Below are positions 46,606 to 56,838 of a stretch of 64,000 bases of DNA, one piece after another; position 1 is the stretch's first letter; every line of letters starts with the position of its first letter. The notes beneath the pieces are model-generated. The model saw only the letters and a program-made list of their open reading frames with translations. It searched no databases and had not been told where the DNA came from. Source of the DNA: Candidatus Brachythrix odensensis (lineage in GTDB: Bacteria; Chloroflexota; Anaerolineae; J036; Brachytrichaceae); NCBI GenBank assembly GCA_016714465.1, contig JADKDT010000013.1, forward strand, positions 95,308 to 159,307, given 5' to 3'. The position numbers were made by a program, and so were the translations under genes.

Positions 46606-47202
46606 ATGGCAGTAACAGCAGAAATGGTTAAGCAACTGCGCGAGACGACTGGCGCCGGAATGCTTGACTGCAAAAAGGCGCTTGAGCAGTGCGGCGGCGA
46701 CATGGAAAAGGCCGCCGCCAGTCTGCGCGAGAAGGGGCTATCCACGGCGGTCAAAAAGGCCAGCCGCGAGGCCAACGAAGGCAGAATTGAGATCTACGCG
46801 CATCAAGGCGGCCGCATGGCGGTCATGGTTGAGGTGAATTGCGAAACGGACTTCGTGGCGCGAACCCCCGAGTTTCGCGAGCTTGCGCACGAAATCGCGA
46901 TTCAGATCGCATCAACAGGTCCGGAGTACATTCGCAAGGAAGACGTGCCCGCGGACGTGCTCGGCGCTCAAGTGGAGCGCTTCAAGCAGGAGTACATTGA
47001 GCAGGGCAAGAAGCCTGAAATCGCTGAACGCGCCGCTCAAGGGAAAGTGGATGCCTGGCTAAAGGAGGCCGTCCTGCTGGAGCAGGTGTTCGTCAAGGAT
47101 GACAAGGTCAAGGTTTCCGATCTGATCCGAAACGGGATCGCCAAAATAGGCGAGAATGTGGTGGTCAGACGGTTTTCGCGATATCAACTGGGCGGCGAAT
47201 AG
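46606..47202 (+). CDS. tsf: Translation elongation factor Ts
   Basis: 198 residues, the short bacterial form. N-terminal UBA-like MVKQLRETTGAGMLDCKKALEQCGGDMEKA and the EF-Tu contact motif MVEVNCETDFVARTPEFRELAHEIA (TDFVAR). The C-terminal domain is abbreviated, as in cyanobacteria and Thermus. It exchanges GDP on EF-Tu. The start is ATG 46606 after GAGAGGTGG; an earlier in-frame start at 46597 is less likely. Confidence 0.97.
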   Translation: MAVTAEMVKQLRETTGAGMLDCKKALEQCGGDMEKAAASLREKGLSTAVKKASREANEGRIEIYAHQGGRMAVMVEVNCETDFVARTPEFRELAHEIAIQIASTGPEYIRKEDVPADVLGAQVERFKQEYIEQGKKPEIAERAAQGKVDAWLKEAVLLEQVFVKDDKVKVSDLIRNGIAKIGENVVVRRFSRYQLGGE

Positions 47203-47218
47203 GTCGCTGGCAGGAAAT

Positions 47219-47259
47219 CAAAACTCCCGAACCGACCCTGTCGATTCGGGAGTTTTTTT
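47219..47259 (+). terminator. Rho-independent terminator after tsf
   Basis: AAACTCCCGAA and TTCGGGAGTTT pair around a 13-nt loop and are followed by a run of seven T residues. It lies 16 bp after the tsf stop. It is the clearest intrinsic terminator on the plus strand in the window. Confidence 0.9.
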
Positions 47260-47317
47260 GTCACGGGCAGGTGAGTGCATTGGCGCCCGATCTGCCCGTC
47301 ATTATGGGGAGGAAGCA

Positions 47318-48031
47318 ATGAGCGGACCGAAATACAAGCGCGTCTTGCTGAAACTGGGTGGGGAGGCGTTCGCTGGCCCCGGTGGAATGGGCATCGTGCC
47401 GCAACTGGCGCGGGAGGTGGCCGAGAAGGTCCAGCGCGTACGGGATCTCGGGGTGCAGGTTGCCATCGTGCTGGGCGCAGGAAACTGGTGGCGCGGCAAG
47501 GATGGAATCGCACTCGGGATGGATCGAACGACCGCCGATCACATCGGAATGCTCGCAACTGTCATGAATGCGCTTGCCCTCCGCGATGCGTTTGAGCAGC
47601 GCGGCATCGGCGCCCGTGTGCAGACCGCCATTGAGATCCGCTCCGTGGCCGAACCCTACATCCGCCTGCGTGCCATCCGCCATCTTGAAAAGGGGCTTGT
47701 CGTGATCCTGGGCGCTGGAACGGGCAATCCCTACTTCACAACGGATACCGCTGGCGCGCTTCGGGCGATGGAGATCAACTGCGACGTACTAATCAAGGCC
47801 ACCAAAGTGGATGGGGTCTACGATTCGGATCCCCGCAAGAATCCAGGCGCACAGCGTTATGTTGGACTTAGCTACCTCGATGCGTTAAACAAGGGCGTTC
47901 AAGTCATGGATAGCACGGCCATCACGCTCTGCATGGAAAACCACCTTCCCATTATGGTCATGGATCTGTGGCACGAGGGGAGCCTGGAACGTGCTGTGAT
48001 GGGTGAGCCGGTCGGAACGATCATCAGTTAG
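47318..48031 (+). CDS. pyrH: Uridylate (UMP) kinase
   Basis: 237 residues of the bacterial amino-acid-kinase-type UMP kinase. KYKRVLLKLGGEAFAG, VQVAIVLGAGNWWRG, MDRTTADHIGMLATVMNALALRDAFE, VVILGAGTGNPYFTTDTAGALRAMEI and LIKATKVDGVYDSDPRKNP are diagnostic. The ATG at 47318 follows GGGAGGAAGC. UTP feedback and GTP activation are family properties. Its own promoter probably lies between the terminator and this start. Confidence 0.97.
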   Translation: MSGPKYKRVLLKLGGEAFAGPGGMGIVPQLAREVAEKVQRVRDLGVQVAIVLGAGNWWRGKDGIALGMDRTTADHIGMLATVMNALALRDAFEQRGIGARVQTAIEIRSVAEPYIRLRAIRHLEKGLVVILGAGTGNPYFTTDTAGALRAMEINCDVLIKATKVDGVYDSDPRKNPGAQRYVGLSYLDALNKGVQVMDSTAITLCMENHLPIMVMDLWHEGSLERAVMGEPVGTIIS

Positions 48032-48045
48032 CAGCGGAAGCATGC

Positions 48046-48127
48046 CTGTCAAATGTGACGCGGCGCGCTCGCCCCGCACTAGACGCTGTCAAAATCTGCC
48101 ATGGTCCTTTGTGATAGCATTTGACAG
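48046..48127. repeat. Short inverted repeat CTGTCAAATG ... CATTTGACAG upstream of frr
   Basis: Ten-bp arms at 48046-48055 and 48118-48127, with a third partial copy (CTGTCAAAAT) near 48085. It occupies the 149-bp pyrH-frr spacer. It could be a regulatory site or an mRNA structure; the evidence is weak. Confidence 0.5.
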
Positions 48128-48180
48128 TCGTCCTGCTGAGGCGGGAAGAGCGCCAAGCCTAGTATTATTTGGAGTTTCGC

Positions 48181-48747
48181 ATGTCAGACGATATCAAACA
48201 GCTGGTCCATGAGACCGAGCAGCACATGAACAAAGCCATCGAGGCAATGGAAAACGACTACCAGTCCATTCGGACCGGGCGGGCGTCGCCGGCGCTCGTT
48301 GAAAAGATGCATGTCGAGTACTACGGCACCCACGTCACCCTTCAGAGCATGGCCACGATCTCGGTCCCAGAACCGCAGATGTTGATGATCAAGCCGTTTG
48401 ACCCCTCCACCATCAAGATCATTGAGAAGGCAATCTCAGCATCCGATCTCAAACTGACGCCTTCGAACGACGGCAAGGTGATTCGGCTGGTTCTCCCAGC
48501 GCTTACGCTGGAACGCCGCAAGGAAATTGCGAAGCACGTGCACAAACGCCTCGAGGAGGCGAAAGTTGCGGTGCGGAATGCCCGGCGCGATGCGATGGAC
48601 ACGCTCAAGGAGTACGAGGAAGGTGACTTGATCAGCGAAGACGATCACAAGCGCGGAAAGGCGGAGATCGAGACGCTCACGCACAAGGTGACCGCCCGGG
48701 CCGACGAGATTGCGGTCCGCAAAGAAAAGGAGATCACCGAACTCTAG
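48181..48747 (+). CDS. frr: Ribosome recycling factor
   Basis: 188 residues, typical size. MNKAIEAMENDYQSIRTGRASPALVEKMHVEYYG, LQSMATISVPEPQMLMIKPFD, LTPSNDGKVIRLVLPALTLERRKEIAKHVHKRLEEAKVAVRNARRDAMD form the RRF three-helix bundle and hinge. Releases post-termination ribosomes with EF-G. ATG at 48181 after TTTGGAG; an in-frame ATG at 48169 is less well placed. Confidence 0.98.
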   Translation: MSDDIKQLVHETEQHMNKAIEAMENDYQSIRTGRASPALVEKMHVEYYGTHVTLQSMATISVPEPQMLMIKPFDPSTIKIIEKAISASDLKLTPSNDGKVIRLVLPALTLERRKEIAKHVHKRLEEAKVAVRNARRDAMDTLKEYEEGDLISEDDHKRGKAEIETLTHKVTARADEIAVRKEKEITEL

Positions 48748-48810
48748 CCGATGCCGCCGGATGCCCGCCCGTCTGTGACGGCGCGTCTGGTGAAACTTGA
48801 ACTTACCTGA

Positions 48811-49593
48811 ATGGCCATAACGTCCTTTGAACGCGCGCTCCATCGCAAGGCCCTGTCACGCGGGAAGGTCGGTCACCTTGCGCCGACGATAGCGCCTGCG
48901 CGCATTCCGCAGCACGTTGCCATCATCATGGATGGCAACGGGCGGTGGGCGAAGCGCCACAATCGGCCCAGAATCTTTGGCCATCGGGCGGGGACCGAGA
49001 ATATACGGCGCGTCCTGCGCGTGTGTGTTGAGCTGGGCGTAAAAGTGCTCACCCTCTACGCCTTCTCGACCGAGAATTGGAGCAGGCCAGAGGATGAGGT
49101 CGCCGGATTGATGGGCATTTTTGAGACTGTACTGGAAAAGGAGATCGACGAACTGGATGCCAATGGTGTACAGGTTCGGCACATTGGGCGGATTGAGCGG
49201 CTATCGCCGAAGTTGCAGGAAGGAGTGCGGGCCGCGATCGAACGGACTCGGCGCAATGATCGGATCGTGCTAAATGTGGCCCTTAATTATGGCGGGCGCG
49301 CGGAAATCGTGGATGCTGTGCGGCAAATCGTCGCCGAGGGTGTTCGGCCCGAAGACATAAGCGAGGAAATGCTTGGCCAGCGCATGTATACAGGTGACTT
49401 GCCGGACCCCGATCTGGTGATCCGAACCAGTGGTGAATTCCGGACCAGCAACTTCTTGCTGTGGCAAAGCGCATATGCCGAGTATTACGTGACTGATACG
49501 TTCTGGCCCGATTTTGATGAGGGCGAGATCCGCAAAGCCGTTGCGTATTTTGGGCAGCGCGAGCGCCGCTTCGGTGGCGTGACCGCTCGGTAG
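48811..49593 (+). CDS. uppS: Isoprenyl (undecaprenyl) diphosphate synthase
   Basis: 260 residues. HVAIIMDGNGRWAKRHNRPRIFGHRAGTENIRRVLR holds the catalytic Asp and substrate Arg, with LTLYAFSTENWSRPEDEVAGLM, NVALNYGGRAEIVDAVR and DPDLVIRTSGEFRTSNFLLWQSAYAEYYVTDTFWPDF. A cis-prenyltransferase making the C55 lipid carrier used by cell-wall ligases such as the LCP protein earlier in the window. The first 30 residues precede the conserved core, so a later start is possible. Confidence 0.96.
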   Translation: MAITSFERALHRKALSRGKVGHLAPTIAPARIPQHVAIIMDGNGRWAKRHNRPRIFGHRAGTENIRRVLRVCVELGVKVLTLYAFSTENWSRPEDEVAGLMGIFETVLEKEIDELDANGVQVRHIGRIERLSPKLQEGVRAAIERTRRNDRIVLNVALNYGGRAEIVDAVRQIVAEGVRPEDISEEMLGQRMYTGDLPDPDLVIRTSGEFRTSNFLLWQSAYAEYYVTDTFWPDFDEGEIRKAVAYFGQRERRFGGVTAR

Positions 49594-49597
49594 CCCC

Positions 49598-50398
49598 GTG
49601 TCGCATAATCTCCGGATCCGCGTCATCAGCGGTATCGTCATTGGCGCGATTACGATTGGCGCCGGCTTGCTGGGCGGCATCTGGTGGGCGGGTTACCTGC
49701 TTGGCCTCGCGATTCGGGCCGCCGATGAGATGATTGCCCTGGTGAGGGCGAGCGGCTATCGGCCTGGCCGATTGGTTGCGCTGCTTGTTGCGGCCAGCGC
49801 ATTTTTGGCGGTTTGGCTGCGCTGGCCGCTTGCGACGGTTGGCGCCATCGCATCTGCATTGATGCTTGGCAGCCTGGCCGTCCAGTTGCGGCGCAGGGAA
49901 GGTTCTCCTACTGCAGACTGGGCGCTCACGCTGGCGTCGGGGGGTTACGTGGGCTGGTGCGCCGGTCATCTGGCCCTGTTGCGCGATACGCCCAACGGTC
50001 TTGCCTGGGTCATCGTCGCTATCGGCGCAACCTGGTTGGCCGATAGCGCCGCCTACTTGGTCGGATCCCGCTTCGGCCGCCGGAAGCTGGCGCCCGACGT
50101 CAGCCCAAAGAAGACCTGGGAAGGCTACCTGGGCGGAGTTCTGGCCGCGATCCTTGGCGGCGTGGTTTTTGGGTTTGTCGTTCCCGAGATCGGGCCCGCC
50201 AAGGCCATCCCGCTCGCCATGGCTGCCGGCGCGCTTGGCACGTTGGGCGATCTCTCTGAATCGATGTTTAAGCGGCAGGCGCATGAGAAGGATTCAGGCG
50301 ACCTCATCCCGGGCCATGGCGGGGTATTCGATCGGATGGATTCGGTGTTGTGGACGGGCGTTGTTGTCTACTATGGGTCGCTGTTTCTGGGCCAATAG
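49598..50398 (+). CDS. cdsA: Phosphatidate cytidylyltransferase
   Basis: Forms CDP-diacylglycerol in the membrane. 266 residues with about seven TM segments. The CDS signature SAAYLVGSRFGRRKLAPDVSPKKTWEGYLGG and the end KDSGDLIPGHGGVFDRMDSVLW are intact. The GTG start lies 4 bp after the uppS stop, so translation is probably coupled. Confidence 0.95.
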   Translation: MSHNLRIRVISGIVIGAITIGAGLLGGIWWAGYLLGLAIRAADEMIALVRASGYRPGRLVALLVAASAFLAVWLRWPLATVGAIASALMLGSLAVQLRRREGSPTADWALTLASGGYVGWCAGHLALLRDTPNGLAWVIVAIGATWLADSAAYLVGSRFGRRKLAPDVSPKKTWEGYLGGVLAAILGGVVFGFVVPEIGPAKAIPLAMAAGALGTLGDLSESMFKRQAHEKDSGDLIPGHGGVFDRMDSVLWTGVVVYYGSLFLGQ

Positions 50399-50413
50399 CC
50401 CGGCACGGCTACA

Positions 50414-51091
50414 ATGGCTTCCATGTTTAGAGCCTTTGTTCGCGCCACGGCATTTGTGCTTGGCATCCTGGTAGGCATACAGGTTGGCGTGCGGGTGCTG
50501 TTCCGTTTTCGGCCTGCGCCAACACCGCCGCAGATGGCGCCCTTGCTCGGGAGCCGGGCGCGTGTGCGATATCGCGATCCAATCCAGGTCCTGGATTTTG
50601 CGGGCGTGCGGCGAAACGCGAGCGTCGTTGACGTTGGTTGCGGACCGGGCGTGCTCACCATAGAGGCGGCACGCCGGGTTGGGCCGCAAGGCATGGTTTA
50701 CGCCATAGACGCCAATCCACAGGTGCTGGACCGTCTGGACCGCCGCCTGGCCGATATCGGCGCCACCAACGTGAAGGTCAGCCTGGGTCAAGCCGATCGA
50801 CTACCCATTCCCGATCGAACTGCGGACGTGGTGGTCATGATCTCGATGTTGCCCGTGATCAAGGATCGCGGCGCGGCGTTGAAGGAGGCCCGGCGGGTAC
50901 TTAAGCCATCCGGCATCCTCGTGGTCGGCGAAGAACTTCCGGAGCCCGATTTTGTCCGTGGGCGGACAATCCAACGGTGGGCCGAGGAGTCCGGCTTTCG
51001 TTTGGTCGGCCGGCAGGGCAGGGCGTTTCGCTATATGCTTAAGTTCGTTAGCGACGAGTATTTCCAGGCTTTGGGGTTTGACGCCAGGTGA
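50414..51091 (+). CDS. Class I SAM-dependent methyltransferase with N-terminal TM segment
   Basis: 225 residues. A hydrophobic N-terminal segment (ATAFVLGILVGIQVGVRVLF) is followed by a methyltransferase domain: VVDVGCGPGVLTIEAAR (motif I), VYAIDANPQVLDRLDRRL (motif II), LPIPDRTADVVVMISMLPVI and ARRVLKPSGILVVGEEL. The acceptor is unknown; a membrane lipid or quinone is plausible given the anchor and the lipid-synthesis neighbours. It lies 15 bp after cdsA. Confidence 0.86.
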   Translation: MASMFRAFVRATAFVLGILVGIQVGVRVLFRFRPAPTPPQMAPLLGSRARVRYRDPIQVLDFAGVRRNASVVDVGCGPGVLTIEAARRVGPQGMVYAIDANPQVLDRLDRRLADIGATNVKVSLGQADRLPIPDRTADVVVMISMLPVIKDRGAALKEARRVLKPSGILVVGEELPEPDFVRGRTIQRWAEESGFRLVGRQGRAFRYMLKFVSDEYFQALGFDAR

Positions 51092-51233
51092 TTGGGGCTT
51101 AGAGGCCGCTCACGTTCGAATGCCCCCGGCGTGCTCGGGCCTAAAATATGGTTCTACGATACTAGACGTCAACCTAAAATGCTTGCGAGATCGCAGGACA
51201 TTTTCAGGACGGCTTCCAGACAGGAGAGTGGCA

Positions 51234-51914
51234 ATGCAATCAGAACACATCCTCGTTATTGAGGACGATCATCAGATTCGGGACCTGCTGAGGCGGGGCC
51301 TGGCGTATGAGAACTACAAGGTCACCGTCGCCGCCGACGGGGCGACGGGCTTGTCCGCGGCGCGTGACACACCGCCTGATCTTGTCATCCTGGATTGGAT
51401 GATGCCCGGTATGGATGGTCTTGAAGTGTGCCGCCGGCTGCGGATGGCGAGCAATGTGCCGATCATCATGTTGACCGCGAAGGAGAGCGTTCCCGATCGT
51501 GTGCTCGGGCTTGAGTCGGGCGCAGACGATTACATTGTCAAGCCCTTCGCCTTTCCCGAGCTCTTGGCCCGCGTGCACGCCATGCTCCGCCGAGCGGCTC
51601 CAAGCGCCAAACCTGAGATCCTAAAATTCGCGGACTTGCAACTCGACACTGGCACACGTCTGGCGCGGCGTGCCGAGCGACAATTCGAGTTGACCGCCAA
51701 GGAATATGATCTTCTCGAGTATCTGATGCGGAATCCTCGCCAGGTATTGACCCGCGAGCAGATATTGGACAGGGTCTGGGGCTACGATTTTGGGGGCGAA
51801 AGCAACGTTCTCGAAGTCTACATCCGGTATCTGCGCCAGAAGACCGAAGCGGCAAATGAGTCCCGCCTCATTCATACGGTCCGCAGCGTGGGCTACGTGA
51901 TGCGCGAGGAATAG
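51234..51914 (+). CDS. OmpR/PhoB-family response regulator, no adjacent kinase
   Basis: 226 residues. The receiver domain has the acidic pair VIEDDHQ, the phospho-acceptor in LVILDWMMPGMDG, Thr in IIMLTAKES and Lys in YIVKPFAFPEL. The C-terminal winged helix (FELTAKEYDLLEYLMRNPRQVLTREQILDRVWGYDF, VYIRYLRQKTE, LIHTVRSVGYVMRE) is complete. The ATG at 51234 follows CAGGAGAG; the longer frame from 50952 overlaps the methyltransferase and is rejected. No histidine kinase is encoded next to it; downstream is a bidirectional terminator. Confidence 0.94.
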   Translation: MQSEHILVIEDDHQIRDLLRRGLAYENYKVTVAADGATGLSAARDTPPDLVILDWMMPGMDGLEVCRRLRMASNVPIIMLTAKESVPDRVLGLESGADDYIVKPFAFPELLARVHAMLRRAAPSAKPEILKFADLQLDTGTRLARRAERQFELTAKEYDLLEYLMRNPRQVLTREQILDRVWGYDFGGESNVLEVYIRYLRQKTEAANESRLIHTVRSVGYVMREE

Positions 51915-51923
51915 CACCGGATC

Positions 51924-51972
51924 AAAACAAAAACTCCCCCCGTCGCACAGCGACGGGGGGAGTTTTTGTTTT
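51924..51972. terminator. Bidirectional intrinsic terminator
   Basis: AAAACAAAAACTCCCCCCGTCG and its exact complement flank the loop CACAG, giving a 21-22-bp stem with A/T tails on both sides. It ends both the response-regulator gene and the convergent RRM gene. Confidence 0.93.
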
Positions 51973-51978
51973 AGCCAA

Positions 51979-52395
51979 CTACCAGCGATCGGTGCGGGGC
52001 CGGCGATCGCTGCGGCGATCACCACCACCGCCGCCACCACCGCCGAAGCCGCCGCTGGACGACCCGCCGCCGCCGCCGCCACCGAAGCCGCCGCGGCTGC
52101 CGCCGCCACCGAAGCCGCCACCGGAGCGCATCGGGCGATCCGAGCTATCCTTCGGCTTGGCCAGGTCGATGCGGATGGGGCGCCCATCCAGCGACTGGTT
52201 GTTCAGGCGGCTGATGGCCGTCTGGGCCTCTTCGGCCGTCATCATCTCAACGAACCCGAAGCCCTTCGATCGACCGCGCTCGCGGTCCATCACGACTTCA
52301 GCGGTCTTAACGGCCCCGGCGCTCTCGAAGAACGCGCGCAGGCTCTCATCGGTCGTGGTATAGGCAAGGTTGCCCACGTACAGTCTAGCGGTCAT
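51979..52395 (-). CDS. RRM-type RNA-binding protein with glycine-rich tail
   Basis: 138 residues. One RNA recognition motif at about 1-80, with RNP2 (LYVGNLAY) and RNP1 (RSKGFGFVEM), is followed by a Gly-rich tail with GGGG/SRGG/SSGG blocks and a basic RRSDRRPRTDRW end. This resembles the cyanobacterial Rbp and plant glycine-rich RNA-binding proteins, which are often cold-induced RNA chaperones. The start is ATG 52395; the in-frame extension to 52590 would add a low-complexity leader. A long untranslated leader is likely. Confidence 0.92.
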   Translation of the reverse strand: MTARLYVGNLAYTTTDESLRAFFESAGAVKTAEVVMDRERGRSKGFGFVEMMTAEEAQTAISRLNNQSLDGRPIRIDLAKPKDSSDRPMRSGGGFGGGGSRGGFGGGGGGGSSSGGFGGGGGGGGDRRSDRRPRTDRW

Positions 52396-52815
52396 GTGAT
52401 TCAGTTTCTCCGTACAGAACGTAACTTTGATTTGACGGTCCCGATAAAGGGACGCATCCCCGAGTGGGTGCGAACGCGAAAGGGAAGGGTAAGGGGGTCG
52501 GTCGGACTTAGGTTGCTCCTGCGCCATCTGCGCGTTGGGTGATGCTCGAGATATACCGGAGGAGCGGCGCGCTACCCTCGCGCGGCGCATCGAAGACCCT
52601 GCGAAAGAGCAGGTTCTTCTCGGCCCAAACGGCGGACGAAACGATCACCATTCTGCTAACGATCACGGCTACCAATGCCGTGGGCGGATGATATCACAAA
52701 TTGTCGCCCAACTGAGTGAGGCTGACAGGCAGCCGGCCTTCAGGCCAGTCGATTTCGCATAGGCAGAACTTTCTTACAAGCTACTTTAATCGCCAAAGAC
52801 TCAAAAACGCCCTGG
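52396..52815. other. Intergenic region between the RRM and pentapeptide genes
   Basis: About 420 bp with no supported gene. The part next to the RRM gene (52396-52560) is probably its 5' leader, by analogy with cold-inducible rbp genes. In the rest, to the pentapeptide stop, I see no repeat, hairpin or reading frame worth naming. Confidence 0.55.
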
Positions 52816-53568
52816 TCAGGACCTGCGCGTCCCCATCTGCGCGCCAGACATATTCGCCCCCAACCAGAGCGCGCCTCGAATGTCCGCACCCCGGAGCAGG
52901 GCCCGAGATAGGTTCGCATTCCTGAAATCAGTTCGCGCCAAAACCGCCTCGCTTAGATTGGCTTCGTCGAACTTGCTCCATCCGGCGTTGGCGCCAATGA
53001 AACTTGCGCGCTGCGCATGCGCTCTGGAGAACGTGGCCCGGCTGAGATTCGCGCCGTCGAAATTAGCGTCGGTCACCTCAGCCTGAATCGCACTGGCATC
53101 GGCAAGATTCGCGCCTGAAAAATGTGCCCGAGAAAGACGGGACCTGTCGAGACGGATACGCGCGAGGTTGGCCTCGCTAAAGTCCGCCATCGCCAATCTG
53201 GCCTCGGTGAAATCGGCGCCCACCAGTTTTGCCTGGCGAACTCGGATGCCGTTAAAGATGCAGCCCGCTGCGCGGGCGTTGCCGAAATCTGCCTCAGAGA
53301 AATCAGCGCCCAGGCCCTGCGCAGCGGCAAGCGTCGCCTCAATCAGGACTGCCCCCCTGAAGTTCGCGCCATCCAGTCTGGCCTCTCCCAAGTCGGCCTC
53401 CCGAAGGTTGCATCCAGACAGATTTGCGCGCCGCAAATCAGCCTGATGAAAGTTCAGCCCGCGCAAATCGAGTCCCGATAGGTCGACGCCCGCCAGCCGC
53501 GGGCCGTGCTCGGGATGCGATACGCTCGCCAAAATGAGAATGACATCACGTCGGTCAAGCTCAGCCAT
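52816..53568 (-). CDS. Pentapeptide-repeat protein
   Basis: 250 residues, almost entirely tandem A(D/N)(L/F)xx repeats from residue ~28 (LAGVDLSGLDLRGLNFHQADLRRANLSGCNL) to the C-terminus, predicting a right-handed quadrilateral beta-helix of about 10 coils. No signal peptide or other domain. Some such proteins mimic DNA and protect gyrase, but most have no known function. It starts 2 bp after the acyl-CoA dehydrogenase stop, so the two are probably co-transcribed. Confidence 0.92.
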   Translation of the reverse strand: MAELDRRDVILILASVSHPEHGPRLAGVDLSGLDLRGLNFHQADLRRANLSGCNLREADLGEARLDGANFRGAVLIEATLAAAQGLGADFSEADFGNARAAGCIFNGIRVRQAKLVGADFTEARLAMADFSEANLARIRLDRSRLSRAHFSGANLADASAIQAEVTDANFDGANLSRATFSRAHAQRASFIGANAGWSKFDEANLSEAVLARTDFRNANLSRALLRGADIRGALWLGANMSGAQMGTRRS

Positions 53569-53570
53569 CG

Positions 53571-54741
53571 TCAGGCCTCCAGGGCCGCCCGCCCAATGAT
53601 CTCAAGGGCAAGATCCTCCTGGGGCGGCTGCATCAGACCGGCTCGGGCATCTCGAAAATGCCGCTCGAGGCCAAGACCGCGATCCAGTGCGCTGGCGCCG
53701 GCCGCCCGCATTGCCAGCTCGGTCGTCGCGATCGCCGCTTCCACGCACACGTACTTGGCCGCGGCGATATCGGCGGCCATGCCAACCCGATGCTCGGGCT
53801 GTGTATCCCAGCGGATGGCGGTATCGCGAAGCGCCAGTTCGGCGGCTCGCAGGCGGAGTGACATCTGGCCCGCCGCGCGCTGGACGGCGGGCAGTTCGGC
53901 GATGGGCCTGCCGAGCGCCGACGGCACCGCACGAGCGAACGCCGCCAACCGTTTGAGGGCCGCCTTGCCAATCCCAAGGTAAACAGCGCCGAATGCGCAG
54001 GGGCCCCAGGCGAGCGGATAGCCAACTTTGAGCGAGTTGCCCGGGACGCGAATGTCGATCAGGCGCGCTTCGGGCACAAATACCCCGTCCAGCACCACGT
54101 CAAAACTGCCGCTGCTGGCGCAAGCTCAGGCCGTCACTCCACCGATCGATCAGGGTCAGTCCGGACGTTGACGCGGGCACCGCAAAGACGGCTGCAGCCA
54201 GGCCCTCGGGCGTCTCCATTGCTGCGCTGACCAGGAAGTAGTCCAGGGCAGGCGCAAAGGTCGCCCAGCGCTTCTGCCCGTTAATCACAAATCCGCCATC
54301 GACCGGGGTCGCCCGCGTCGCAGGCATACCGCCACGCGAAGGACTGCCCATTTCGGGCTCGCTGTGCACCGAGTTGACGAAGATGCCGGGGTTCACGCAC
54401 TCGGCGCACAACACCGCAAACGCCTCGGGGCGCCAATTGCGCTGTTGCGCGGCGGAACCCATGGCGTGAACGTGCATGGCAATCCCGAGCGCGACACTTG
54501 CGTCACCTTCGGACAGGGCGAGGAGGGCACGGCACATATCCCAAACCCCGGCGCCCATCCCGCCATATTCCTCGGGAACGGTCAGTGCCGAAAGCCCTGC
54601 GGCACGCGCCAATTCGGCCTTTTCTCGCGGAAAGCGACCATCGCGATCGTCAGTCCCCGCAGTTTCAGAGAATCGCGCTGACAGCGCGACGCATACCGCA
54701 ATCAAAGCTTCGATTCGTTCTCGACTCATGGGGTTGAGCAT
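53571..54741 (-). CDS. Acyl-CoA dehydrogenase-family protein, frameshifted near 54115
   Basis: The N-terminal frame (54100-54741) has GLSALTVPEEYGGMGAGVWDMCRALLALSEGDASVALGIAMHVHAM and GFVINGQKRWATFAP (FAD/substrate region). After SDGLSLR the other frame continues SSGSFDVVLDGVFVPEARL and the C-terminal helical domain LGIGKAALKRLAAFAR. Removing one base at about 54113-54121 joins them into a ~389-residue flavoprotein. The usual catalytic Glu position is not obvious, so it may be a monooxygenase-like (SfnC/DszC-type) relative. The substrate is unknown. Confidence 0.82.
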
Positions 54742-54802
54742 ACAGGCATAGCGCCGACATACCCAGGTAATGCGTTTCTAGAGGCGATTGCTGCCGGAAA
54801 AT

Positions 54803-54838
54803 GCAATAAGGGCGGGTCGCAAGACCCGCCCTTATTGC
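54803..54838. terminator. Perfect stem-loop between acyl-CoA dehydrogenase and ftsH
   Basis: GCAATAAGGGCGGGTC, loop GCAA, then the exact reverse complement (16-bp arms). It lies 10 bp after the ftsH stop, so it most likely terminates the ftsH message. Confidence 0.85.
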
Positions 54839-54848
54839 CTCTTTCGCG

Positions 54849-56704
<1,856 letters not shown>

Positions 56705-56838
56705 TCTGCCTGTCCTTGCGCGCCTGAACCGGCGCGGCTGTCAACTTCGCGATTATAGCGACACCTGTTGATATCCCCCTCGTATTAGCACGAGGTTAGA
56801 CCGCGTCCAGCGCCGACCGGCCATTACAATGACGCCGC

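Noticed and set aside
51992..52363. A plus-strand proline-rich frame with PPPPPPP runs
   Set aside because: It is the complement of the glycine-rich tail of the RRM protein.
52591..52815. A small gene in the gap before the pentapeptide gene
   Set aside because: The only frames (52535-52762, 52716-52925) lack ribosome sites and protein-like composition.
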